Notes under the pieces: model-generated | The model's database searches: none | Told to the model about the DNA's origin: nothing | What the model saw: the letters and a program-made list of their open reading frames with translations, nothing else | DNA from: Pseudeuparius sepicola | Lineage: Eukaryota; Arthropoda; Insecta; Coleoptera; Anthribidae | Direction: 5' to 3' | Assembly (NCBI GenBank): GCA_963920635.1 | Contig: OY987298.1 | Coordinates: forward strand, 148,526,257-148,590,256 | DNA length: 64,000 nt | Translations under genes and position numbers: made by a program | Shown: positions 33,981 to 45,148 of the stretch, piece by piece | How the letters are laid out: the number at the start of each line of letters is the position of its first letter | Numbering within the stretch: position 1 is the stretch's first letter

Positions 33981-35181
33981 CTGCCAAGGAAGGTACTATT
34001 GTTAAAGAGTTCATTACTGATAGAGCAAACTTACACTACAAGGGTTTTTGAGTCGAAGATATAAAAAAAAACTATAAATTCCAAACTAAACATTACAAAA
34101 TTATGACGGGGTATTTACCGTAGACACAGCAACAAAGTGCTTTGCTAGCATTCGCTGTTAGTATGCACTTGCAATCATTCAGTGCCTTTTAGCATATCTT
34201 ATTTAAAATAATTGTTTCAAAGGTGTATTGTAATTTTAATAAGATTCAAGAAGTGACAACCAACAACCAACACAAAAATTTTCAATTTACAAGAAAATAG
34301 AAACTACAAATGCACACGCACCGAACGACCTCTGCTTCGACATACAAGCGAACAATTTTTGCGCTTCCACTTGTTTCAAGTGGCTTGATTTTAATGCTGC
34401 TCTTCAATGTCTGTTAGCGAAGAAGCGCATGCATGAGCTTTCCCATGGTAAACGCAGCCAATGAAAGATTTAGTATGTATCGTCAGTGCCTGACTGTTCT
34501 AAGGGAATACTTGGAGAATAAAAGTAATGTGCAGTTTTTAAGGAAAAAAAAACTGTTTTCTACTAAATTCTGCTAAAAACAGTTAATAATAATAATAATA
34601 GCACCTTCATTCATAAATTCAAATACAGAAGTACAAGGGAGTAGAAACGTGTCATCATCCATTACAATTTTTTTGAATCATATGTGTAAACCTATAATAT
34701 TCACTTACATCATATGGTTCCCCATATCCAATAACAAAACAATTATACAATGGACCACTTTCAAACATTGTTAATCTATGTTACTAGAAAACATATTCAT
34801 CACATAACTTCTTATTACAAACATATTAAAATTTTAACCCTTTGTTTAAACTGCCTTTGTTCATGCATTAAGATGTTATTAATATTATTAATCGCTTTTA
34901 TTAAGTCAATGCAAAAAAATGGCAGTACTGTCAAATAAGAACATTTTGCATACAGGGTTCCCCACATTAAAGTACTCACTTTAATATACGCATAAAATTC
35001 AAAGTAGGTATACAGGGTTCCCCATATTAAAGTACCCATTTTAATATACGATAAAATTCAAGGTAGGTAACTCATGGAATTTTTCTTTAGTTGGCCATGA
35101 TTTGTCAATAATAGGGGCGACACTTTTTGAATAATATTTCATTTTTGTTTACAAATGTGTCCCAGCAAAAACTTCTTTTTG
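33981..35181. other. Upstream region of gene E, with truncated LINE copy
   Basis: Duplicate of the gene C upstream region (21053-22830), with internal deletions. It carries the shortened LINE tail at 34583-34790 and a local duplication of ATACAGGGTTCCCCA.ATTAAA at about 34952 and 35010. At about 35113 it joins sequence that in copy 1 lies at 25166, so about 2.3 kb present between C and D is absent here. Confidence 0.6.
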
Positions 35182-36043
35182 CCCCCCCCCCCCCCGAAGC
35201 TCGTACCAACCAGGCGAAAAAGCGCTAAACAATGCTAGATAAAAACAATGCTAGAGGAAACATATCATGGTAACTTTACAATTTTCTATGCCCCAGTTAA
35301 ATTATCTGTCCTTAAATTTCTATAAAATTTCACGCGCATTTTAATAAGCGAACTCCTCTTTTTAATTCCTGCTTTTAAAAATCAATTATCATTATAAACC
35401 CACCAGGGAATAAATTCCTATAGGTAGATACCTATTTATATTCTACATTTGGCCCTTTGAGGGGACATGTTAATTTATAGGATGTGACAATAAATTTGTA
35501 AGCACTAACTTAATTTTTACTTCCACATCACTCAAGGAATTGTGTCTCGGGATTTTATGTAAAAGAAAAAAAGAGTACATAGTTAAATTATTATTATGGT
35601 TCCTAGTTAAAAAAGAAAAAAAAATACAATCAGTCGACTTGCATAATATTTTTTGCTAATATTAGGTTACTTTTTAGTTCATTTAAAATGTTTGACCTTG
35701 AAAATTTTCGGCAATCCTTGGCAATAAACAATGGACTTCTTTTCCCATCGACAAGGTCTATCTACGACCCTGTAGGTATAGGTACGTGTGCTGTATTTAT
35801 CTCTCCAAACCAATTGATATTGAAAAGCTCGGTAAATACTTTGTTTTCTCAAAAAAAGCCGAAGACTATACGTAAATGTGTAATTTTCAAATTAAGGTTT
35901 TACAGCGATACTCACTTTTATTATTATTATTAAGTAATTCTACACAAAAATATTAGTAACATTGTCAACCAGCCCTCAAAAATATTAGTAACATTGTCAA
36001 CCAGCCCTCCCCCTGACAATAATTTCTGGTTGCGCCACTGCAC
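35182..36043. mobile_element. Transposon fragment replacing the 3' end of gene F
   Basis: The right end, read on the minus strand, begins CAGTGGCGCAACCAGAAATT, a hAT-like terminus. It abuts the broken exon of F exactly after CDAV codons. The left end starts in a C15 run where homology to the gene D flank (ACTTCTTTTTG) stops. A tandem AATATTAGTAACATTGTCAACCAGCCCTC-type duplication (about 30 bp) lies at 35948-36010. No transposase was recognised, and the left terminal repeat is not evident. Confidence 0.5.
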
Positions 36044-38727
36044 TGCATCACACTTTGGCATGTTCAATTTTGCTTTTTCATGAACCTCTAATTTGTAGTT
36101 TTTCACGCTCTCCTTTGAACTCGAACATTTGGAGCTCTTGCCATCATCGTGCTGCTCAACTTGATGCTTTGTCAGGAAGGACTTTCTATCGGTTGCAAAA
36201 GAACATTTACCACAAGCAAAGGCACTCTGTTTCCCGTGCTGCTTGTATGGGTTGCACGATGGGTCATTGTTAATGTTTATAGGTTCCACATCTTTGTCAT
36301 CATGTTTCTTGCAGAGATTGGCATATGCTTGTTAAATTTAGAAGTGTGAAAAGTGTGATAAGTACAATACGTACATTTGAAAGGCTCTATATCTTTAACA
36401 ATATGTTTCTTATATAGGTGTGTTCTGAACGATGGAAGAATATTCGCATAAGTGACAAATAAAGACAGGTTTGTGGGCATGTGTCCTCCTTACATGTTGT
36501 CCAATAATCACAATTAGTGCACTTGCATGGCTTGCAAGAGACATTGTGAGCCTCAGCTTGGTGCCTTAGGAATGTCGATCGATTATCGGCTTTGAAAGAC
36601 CACTTTTTGCAACTGTATTCAAAGCCTTTCTCGTCTACCACTTTAACGTGGGCATTCACACGTCCTTTAAAAAAAGTACTATACCGACAGTGGGGGCATT
36701 TGAAAGGTTCCACATCTTTGTCAATGTGTTTCCTACATACAGGGTGTCTCATTTTGATCTGGAACACCCCTGTAAAATTTGGACTGGCTTACGGATTTTA
36801 ACGATTTTTTTTTTTGTATATAGGGCCCTCCTAGACGTACTTATCAAACACTTTTCAATGACCATACGATTATTCCAGGGCCGGATTAAAAAAATTTTTT
36901 TACCCAAATTTTCGAGTTAAGGCAGCCGTGGATAAACATTGGCTTCCAGAAATGTCAGTTTATGCATTTACAACAAATGTTATTGATTGTTGATGTTGCT
37001 AAAATAATTTAGATGTTAAAAATAATTTAGTGGGTATAAAATGTAATTTCTAATCGATTCGTCAATACATTTCTGTCGTTTAAAATATTGCTGCTTTTAA
37101 TTACATTCTTCAAATACGTACTTTGTAGTGTATAATCTTATACTTTATTATTTGTGACAAAAAAAGAGTAAAAATTAACGTTTCTCAAAGTGTTTGCACT
37201 TGCACGACTGCCTGCGACGGCAGCGAGCTCTCTTGCGTCTAAAATGGCATAACATTTGTACTGTACAGCAATACTGAAAAGAGAAACCGAGTACAGTTTC
37301 CGATCAGGTTTATTACTATTGTCCCCTGTGGACCTCTTTTTACTATGTTCACTTGTTTCCATAGCCACCTTAATAGCTGAACTTAAATTGAAATTTTGAT
37401 TTTTTGCAATTCTGGTGCAGTGTAAAAAGTATAATTTGTGGGAATAATTTCTTTAAATTTGGAATCTGGGGGTTTTCAGGGGCGCTGATTAACGCCACGT
37501 TATCAGATTTCCGATAAAAAATCGCTGATACCTTAACTCGAAAATTTGGGTCAAAAAATTTTTTTATTCCGGCCCTGGAATAATCGTATGGTCATTGAAA
37601 AGTGTTTGATAAGTACGTGTAGGAGGTTCCTATATACAAAAAAAAAATCGTTAAAATCCGTAAGCCAGTTCAAATTTTACAGGGGTGTTCCAGATCAAAA
37701 TGAGACACCCTGAAGGTGTGCTCTGAAGGATGATTGAGTGAAGCTAGAGTAGTCGCATAAGTGACAACTGATGTCTCATTTGCCAGCATGAATTCTCTTT
37801 TCATGCAGTTTAACATGGGCCTGTGCGTATGAACTATATTCGCAACTAGGGCACTTGTATGGCTTGCACGAGAGATCGTTGTGGACCTTTGCCTGGTGTT
37901 CCAGCAACCTCCATCGATTATTAACTGCGAAAGAACACTTTTTACAACTGTACCTATAGCTTCCCTCATGTACCGTTTTCACATGCATGTTCAAAACATA
38001 TTTATTTGAAGTATTATAATGACAGTGCGGACACTTAAGAGCCGATTGATTATTTGCTTTAAAAGAACACTTTTCATATGTAAAGGCAGAGCCCAACTCT
38101 TGCTGCTTTTTCACATGCAATTTAAAGTTCCTTCTGCTAAAACTAGTATACTGACAGTGTCTACATTTGAATGGTTCTTGATCTTTGACATTATGTTTCT
38201 TGTAAATGTGCGAGGTTAAATCTCTTCGGTAGATGCAAGAATACTCGCAGAATTGGCAACTAAATTTGGGTCTGAGGATGTGAACACTCTTTTCATGCGT
38301 TTTAACACTCTTCTTGTAGAATGAACTGAAATCACACTTAGAACATTTGTGTGGTTTGCTTGAAAAGTTATTATGTACTTCAGCTCGGTGCTTCACCAAG
38401 GCTGGTCCAGTATTTACTTTGAAAGAACACTGTTCACAACTGAAGTTTTTCTCATGTTTAAATATCATATGATTCTTTAATCTGACCCTAAAAAATGTAT
38501 TATATGAACATTGCTGACATTTCAGCGGCTGTTCATCTTTGACTTCATGTTTATAATAGAGGTGTGATTTGTATGATCGTGAATCTTTGCAAGAGTACTC
38601 GCAATATTTGCATCTAAGCTGCCGTTTAATCCTCTTTTTGTGTAGTTTGAGTCCTAATTCTTTGTCCGAACTGCCTTCACAATTAAGATCTCCGGCATCA
38701 GCATCCCGATTTACATCATCGAGGTCA
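36044..38727 (-). pseudogene. C2H2 zinc-finger gene F, split by a foldback element
   Basis: Sister of D. The exon starts at 38727 (TTCCTTTGCAG acceptor, phase 2), with about 316 codons to the same TGA at 37776 that D has. One finger ends QQ instead of QH. The exon is then interrupted by a 976-bp foldback element (36738-37713) inside a finger whose remainder resumes as CRKHIDKDVEPFKCPHC. F keeps a finger (EKGFEYSCKKWSFKADN) deleted in D but has lost a Cys there. A deletion then shifts frame. A displaced piece (DDKDVEPININNDP) joins QHGKQSAFACGKCSF, and the end is replaced by the transposon fragment at 35182-36043. Clearly non-functional as a full-length gene. Confidence 0.85.
36738..37713. mobile_element. 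Foldback element (TACAGGGTGTCTC ends) inserted in gene F exon
   Basis: The ends TACAGGGTGTCTCATTTTGA and TCAAAATGAGACACCCTGA are inverted. The arms run at least 200 bp (GGAACACCCCTGTAAAATTT, ATAATCGTATGGTCATTGAAAA). Outside the ends the ZNF reading resumes on both sides. Gene D shows the uninterrupted sequence (ACACCCATGTAGGAAACAC on the minus strand). The central ORF (37138-37368) has no recognised domain. Confidence 0.9.
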
Positions 38728-39075
38728 CTGCAAAGGAAGTTACTATCGTTAAAGAGTTCATTTTTGATAAGGTAAACAAACAATACAAATGTTTTTGAGT
38801 CAACGATATAAAAAAATTATAGACTCAAAACTAAACATTACAAAATTATAATGAAACCAATTCTAAGGGCATATTTGAAGAATAAATAATGTCTAGTTTT
38901 GAGGAAATAAACACAAAACTAACTAAGTAGATAAAATATATTCATCACATAACTTCTTGTTACAAACATATTAAAATCAATTAAAATTTTGTCCAAGGTA
39001 TTCATCAAAGGATTCAAAGGATGCAGAAACTAAGATCTTAACCCTTTGTTTAAACTGTCTTTCTTCCATACTACA

Positions 39076-40227
39076 TACAGGGTGTTTCATCTTAACTGCG
39101 AACACCCCCGTAAAATTTGTATTCTCCATCCGATTTTAGCCGCGTTTTTTTCTAAAAAATAGGCCACAAAAAACACTATGTTGGAGCAAAATTTCGGGTC
39201 TTAATGTCAATTTTCAAGGCCTACTACAATTTTCTTTTCTAGTAAGAAATGACGAAAACCATTTAGCAATTTTTTTATTTAAAATCTGACACCACAGGAT
39301 AAATCGGAACAACCTAAAACCCCCGTATACCAAATTTGAACAAAAAATATACAAGGAGTTCCCTTCTGGAGGGTGTGAAAGTTGAGCAAAATAGGAATTT
39401 TAAACTCATCTGGCGAGTCAAGTGTGCCATGGAATTACTTCGAAACAGTTGGATGATGAACAGGACCACTCACAGTGTCGATGTGCAACGATCCAATAAA
39501 AAATATACAAGGTGTTCCTCTCTGTAGCAACTCGAAATGCTGAATTGTTTAAACTTTATACAGGTCAAAAATCGAGTATATCAAAACCACCCCAGACATT
39601 ACAAACGAACTAAGTCTAAAAAATACAGAAGCCTGCCAGTCACTAAGTCCATATAAGTTAAGGTGGCTGATGTGCCACAACAGGAAACGCACAGAAAATG
39701 TATCATCTTAGACAGTGACTTTATTGATGAAGGTCCAACAATTTGAATTGTTTTTATTTGTTGGTTGGATGATGTAAAGAAATAAATTTCTTTTGTATTT
39801 ATTAATATTTATTCAATGATTCCAGATCACTCCTGACCAATATAAAGTTTAATAATCTGTTTTGACGGGATTCCATGGCACACTTGACTCTCCAGATGCC
39901 TTTAAAATTCCTATTTTGCTCAATTTTGACACCCTGCTGAATGGAACTCCCTGTATATTTTTTGTTCAAATTTGGTATACGGGGGTTTTAGGTTCTTCTG
40001 ATTAACGCTGTGGTGTCAGATTTTGAATAAAAAAATCGCTAAATGGTTTTCGTCATTTCTTACTAGAAAAGAAAATTGTAGTAGGCCTTGAAAATTGACA
40101 TTAAGACCCTAAATTTTGCACCAACATAGAAGTTTTTGTAGTCTATTTTTAGAAAAAAACGCGGCTAAAATCGGATGGAGAATACAAATTTTACGGGGGT
40201 GTTCGTACTTAAGATGAAACACCCTGT
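39076..40227. mobile_element. 1.15-kb foldback element, copy 2
   Basis: Duplicate of 27611-28762, carried along with the segmental duplication rather than a separate insertion: both flanks match as well. Only a few substitutions separate the copies. Confidence 0.9.
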
Positions 40228-42239
40228 ATATCTAAAGGCAATGCATTAAAATATTATTAATAATATTAAGTCAGTATACGAAAGGCACTATTCTTAAATA
40301 AGAACATTTGGCATAAACGAGATAATACAAATCTGCATTACAGGACTTTAAATATATTTGTCAATTTAATTAATAACATATTAAGTATATGGTAACAATA
40401 ATTATCACAATTTAGTAAATTTATCCTCTAAAATGAAATCCTCCGACCACTGGCAGCGATAAGGCGCCCGCAGAGCGGGGAGGCCCCAGCTCCAGAAGGG
40501 GCCCCTAAAAACTGATGTACCCACTAATATTAATTTTTGCAAAATTATAACGCTATTAGGCTGAAAATCGATAGCGACCAAACGACTCAGAAGATTTTTA
40601 TTTCAGGAAACAATTAGCAGATTGTGAGTAAATTACTAAAACACCCCGTAAAATTTTGTGCTTTTATTTGATGTTTCTTTAGATTATCTTTTAAACTGGT
40701 ATAGAGGTAATTATTATGAAAAATATTCACTTCTATTGTTGAGTACTTTTGTACACTCTGTTACTGCGAATTAAGCTGTGTGCTTTTTTTGTATTAATTA
40801 TTTGTCATGTTTCTTATCTTCCCTGCATATTTTGACAAATTTTTACGGCTTTTGCCGGGCAGTTGTGTGTTTGTATTTCTATCACATCTTTATTCGGATA
40901 AATTTTTCTGAAATTAATTTATACTTCATACAACATTAAATTTCCCCCACCCCCTAGAAAATCTGCCCACACGGAAATTGTCGAGTGTTCCTCGGGTCAA
41001 ATCGACTAAATGGGTCTAAGGAACAACTGTACCGAGTGGCACCTTGGTATCACAAATTGCAGTTTATTTTTGCGTAGTGCTAGCACTATTATCGCCTCCA
41101 CTGCCTCTGTGATCTACTGATCTTTAATAACCAACCTCACTTAGAAGATTTTTAACTGTAGTTAAATATCTATAAACATTTTTTGACACAATTATAACCG
41201 ATATCGAAAAACGTGTTTTAGCATGAGCTACTTCCTACCTTCCTGTCAAACACCAATGCGTTTCTTAAAATCTCTTTAATCAAAATAGGTAATTTTGGAA
41301 ACTCTCAACTTTTTTGTGTCAGCCAGCCACCATTTTCGTCTTATCGGGCTGTGGTATTATTAGTTGGGTTGATTAATTTTAGAAAGTAGAGCCTCCGGCT
41401 GAAGGTGATTCACTCGATTTTTTCCGTAATTGTTTAGGTTACTTCATGATTCAAAAACCAGCCTGATGCGGCTTTTTTTTTTTCAAGAAATCTGATTCCA
41501 CTTAAGAAAAACAATCAAGTTATAACCAAAAACGCACTTCAAAAACGCATTTTTTTAATCAAGATGGCAAAAATTTAATTTTTCTATAGGAGGATGACAA
41601 TAGAATAATATGCAGGGTGCTTCAAAAAACAGTGTACAGACTAGGGCTGAAAGAACATCGAAAAATAAGAAGAAAGTCCACATAAAGGTGGTGTCAATTT
41701 ATATTAGCTTTGTCGACATACAAAATAAAAAAATATATATTGTATGCTGACAAAACTAATATGGATAATTGAAAAATGCTGCATTAAATGACAAACAATT
41801 CAGTTAAAAGCGTTTTACTGTCATTTGTCTTGGACAAACCTTACTCTGGGTTCATACAAGTTTTGAGAGAGATTTTGTTACATGAAAATTTTAAACTGGA
41901 AATATCCCGATAACAGTTGCCCTTAGCGACCTCTACAAAGAACACCTTTTAAAAAGACACACTTATGCCAGAAAAAAGGATACACCTACACCCAAAAAAG
42001 TTGACGTTTTAAAGCATGTGCAGTGCTGTAGGTCACGCCCCTTACAAATCACATCAAAAGTATACTAATATTTAAATTCCTCCCCAAAAGAATAATTTGC
42101 CAAATATTATATAAGACACTTTGCGGTTATCTGTAACTGTTTTAGAGATATAAATATATCACCCAAATTCAAAACTAGGCACCTCTTTCGTTGTCACTTT
42201 TGACATCTACCTACTGCGATTTTGATGGATAAATATGGA

Positions 42240-42557
42240 TATATCACAATTAGACGTTTATCCTTGGTATCAGCATAGTGTTTTAGACAGAGCTTCACAT
42301 CAGGCCTTCTTAGAGCTTGCTTTTACGCAGTTTTTCACAATATGTTTCGAACTCTAGGTACCATCATACTCCTTAACCTGATGCTTCTTCAGGTAGGACT
42401 GTTTCTTAGTCGAAAAAGAACATTTCTTGAAAATAACGATATCCCTCTTCTGATGGGGTTTGTTCTAAATGATGAACAATCCACTTTTCAGTTGATCGTT
42501 TAATTTGGAAAAACACTTTTGGCAACATCGGTTTCTTGGTTTCGTTCAACAAAGTCC
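42240..42557 (-). pseudogene. One-finger ZNF relic K2
   Basis: Copy of relic K1 at an offset of 11,456 bp. Same acceptor, same early stop, same single finger block, with extra substitutions and a 3' deletion that removes part of the conserved tail. Non-functional. Confidence 0.65.
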
Positions 42558-43212
42558 CTGTGAAGGAAGGTAGTATCATTAAATAGGAACAGAATAAATA
42601 TTCGAAAAGCAAAAAGCTATTTTCGACAATTGTATATGAAAATAAAACAACTTATAGTGGTATTATTAATTTTATTGCAAGCTTGTAGTAAGTATAATAG
42701 TTTTTGGCAAAATATTGAAAATTACTAAGAAATTGTAATGATAAGATTTCATCAGAAAAGTGTCTACTTGTGTCAAAAAATTGCAAGGATTTCCATGGTA
42801 AAAGGAATTAAATATGGTATGAATTTATGGAGAATGCGGTAAAAACAGAGCTGTAGCCGCTCGTATTTAGGTATGGAAATAATGTTGAAGGGTTGAACAT
42901 ATTTCTTGTAAACATAGGTACATGTTTAAAATATCTATGTCAACTTCAGTTAATAAAAATAAATTCAGCCAAATTGCCGTTGTCAAGGTGTTACTGTTAT
43001 TAGGTAGGTATATTTTTCAAATTTTGAGGGAAAATTGTACAGTATGTTCATTTTGAACAGAAAAATGGGTCACTTCCGGTACTTCCGGTCAATCCAGATG
43101 TGTAATAATTTGGCACGTGCCGCTATTTTCTTCATCCTAGTGCACTACAAAGATATTTTTAATAACTTTTTCCTCTAAAGTTAACTTTAAGCGAGTTAGC
43201 TTGTTTTGTGTA

Positions 43213-44127
43213 GAGGAAAGTCTCCCAATTTCGGATGGTTTCCTAATTTCAGATAGTGGTTTATCTAAGAAGCTATCTGTTGTTTTAAATTGAAACCTCA
43301 TCCTATACAATGCAAAAAGTCAAATTAAGCCCACTATGCAATATTGTGGTGGTACCATCTCTCTCCATTAGATGGCAGTTCCACACGTCTAAATTGCATG
43401 GCGGAGTTTTATGTTCAGTCGCGGTTTGAGCTGTGTCGATCTTTGAAATAATCGTTCCAGAATTTTGTGTTTGCGTCCTAGGTAAGTTATAATATTAATT
43501 AAGCCGGTATTATAGTCACAATTAAACATATTTCAAAAATAACAGTACTGCATTACTCTAACCTAAAAAGTGAAAAGGTGCCTAATTTCGGATAGTCTGA
43601 AGTTCCTAATTTCGGACACCAGAAACCCAAAATTCTGGCTTAATATAATATGCTGGTTGCGAGTAAATAGTTTATTTTCAGAAAAAGTGACAGATCCATT
43701 GAAACTGGCTAATATAATAAAGTCGGAGGAAAACAAATGGGATACCTACCTATCCTAATGTCTCCAATTTTGTTTCGGTCCTGAAACATTGGAAATTACA
43801 TCAAACAAGCTAATAAAGAAGCTAGAAAAAACGTATGTGCGCGCCTTTTGTTTAAATATATAGTTTTTACACTTGTAGAAAGTAGTCTCTTAGTTTCGGA
43901 TAGTGTCCGAAATTAGGAACCTTTTTTTCAGTCAGACCAAAATGTACCGAATTCATATATCGTCGTTTTCTTGGAAAAAACAAATGTAGTAAAATTCTTT
44001 TGACAATAAATTTTGTTTCATTATAACACGTTGCATATGCTTATATGAAAAAATAAATAAAAAACACTTCTGTATAATAAATACTTAGTAAATTTAAAGT
44101 AGTATCCGAAATTCGGCGACTTTCCCT
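43213..44127. mobile_element. 915-bp DNA element with TA target and ATTTCGGATA subterminal repeats
   Basis: The left end GAGGAAAGTCTCCCAATTTC and the complement of the right end (AGGGAAAGTCGCCGAATTTC) are inverted repeats flanked by TA. Copy 1 of the duplicated block is uninterrupted here (about 31810: TTTTTTGTAAATGAC). Inside, CCTAATTTCGGATAGT-like units recur on both strands near both ends. A 62-codon ORF (43570-43758) has no recognised domain. The TA target fits Tc1/mariner-type elements. Confidence 0.8.
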
Positions 44128-44410
44128 TAAATGACATTGTAGAGCGGTTATCTCAGAAACTAGTAACAATAGGAAAGTAGTCCATAGAACAAAAGTTTCT
44201 CCAAATTATACAGTCTTTCAGATGCGCTACGTACCAACGTTCCTAAGATCGAAAAGTTTCTTTGCACCGTAGCGCCATCTATACGCCAATATCAAAATGA
44301 ACGCTTAGCAGTTGCGAATAAAGCCCTCTTTACGTCCTAGCGAACGGCATTTGCAGAATTAAAATATCTCTTTTTGTTAAGGAAATATCGTCGATGGGAG
44401 GGAAGAAGAA

Positions 44411-45148
44411 CATAATACGGTAGCGAGCAAGTGAGCCTCTCAATTTTAGAAACAAAACAAATGAAGCTACCCTTTCAGTGACTTATACAAGTAAACTTCT
44501 AAAAATTACAATTTTCTTGCCTTGATGTAGTTGACAGTCACTTTGTCAAATATTTTCGGATACACGTTTTTTAACTAATTCCATTTGTGGTTCTTGGAAA
44601 ATCGCTCGCTCCCATTAATTTTGTTTTGGAGGGCGACACTTTTTGAATAATATTTCAGTTTTGTTTACAAATGTGTTCCAGCAAAAACTACTTTTAGGCA
44701 CAACATCCCCGTTTCTCATTCGATTTTATCACCCTGATACTAACAAAAAGTGGTTTCTCGAAATGAAATCTGTGAGAATAAAATTTTAAATAAATGGATA
44801 CTAAGAAGGTTTTATATTAATCCCTTCAGAAGTGGCAGAAACTGTAAATTAACATCTTCCATTTTCTTAAAAGTACAGTCTACAGAGTAATTTAATTTAC
44901 ATATTAAAAAGTGTAAATAGTAAATAATCTATTTAGCAATATCTCCATTATTAGTCACTTTTACTTTTGCATAAAATTACTATTAAAATTGATGATTGAT
45001 AATTATTTCACTTTATCCACATGTATTGGCAGTTTCAATTTGAGTAGGTACCTTTAGTCAGATACGTCACAATACTCATTAAGAATTAAACATTCTTCCT
45101 CGACGCCAAAGTCTTGAGTTTTGGACACTGTTTCACACTTTGGCTACT
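44411..45148. other. Gene G 3' flank with off-frame conserved tail
   Basis: Paralogous to the flanks of D and E. Just below the annotated stop, the ancestral C-terminus is readable in another frame (PKCETVSKTQ, VEEECLILNEYCD at about 45060-45140), which shows that the stop of G at 45149 is derived. Confidence 0.6.

Larger units (their letters stand above)
38728..44410. repeat. Second copy of the D-K1 flank block
   Basis: Near-identical to 27263-32190 at an offset of about 11,456-11,465 bp, including the foldback element and the relic K. Differences are small indels plus the 915-bp element at 43213-44127. With genes C/E and D/F this defines a tandem duplication of roughly 12-13 kb. Confidence 0.9.
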
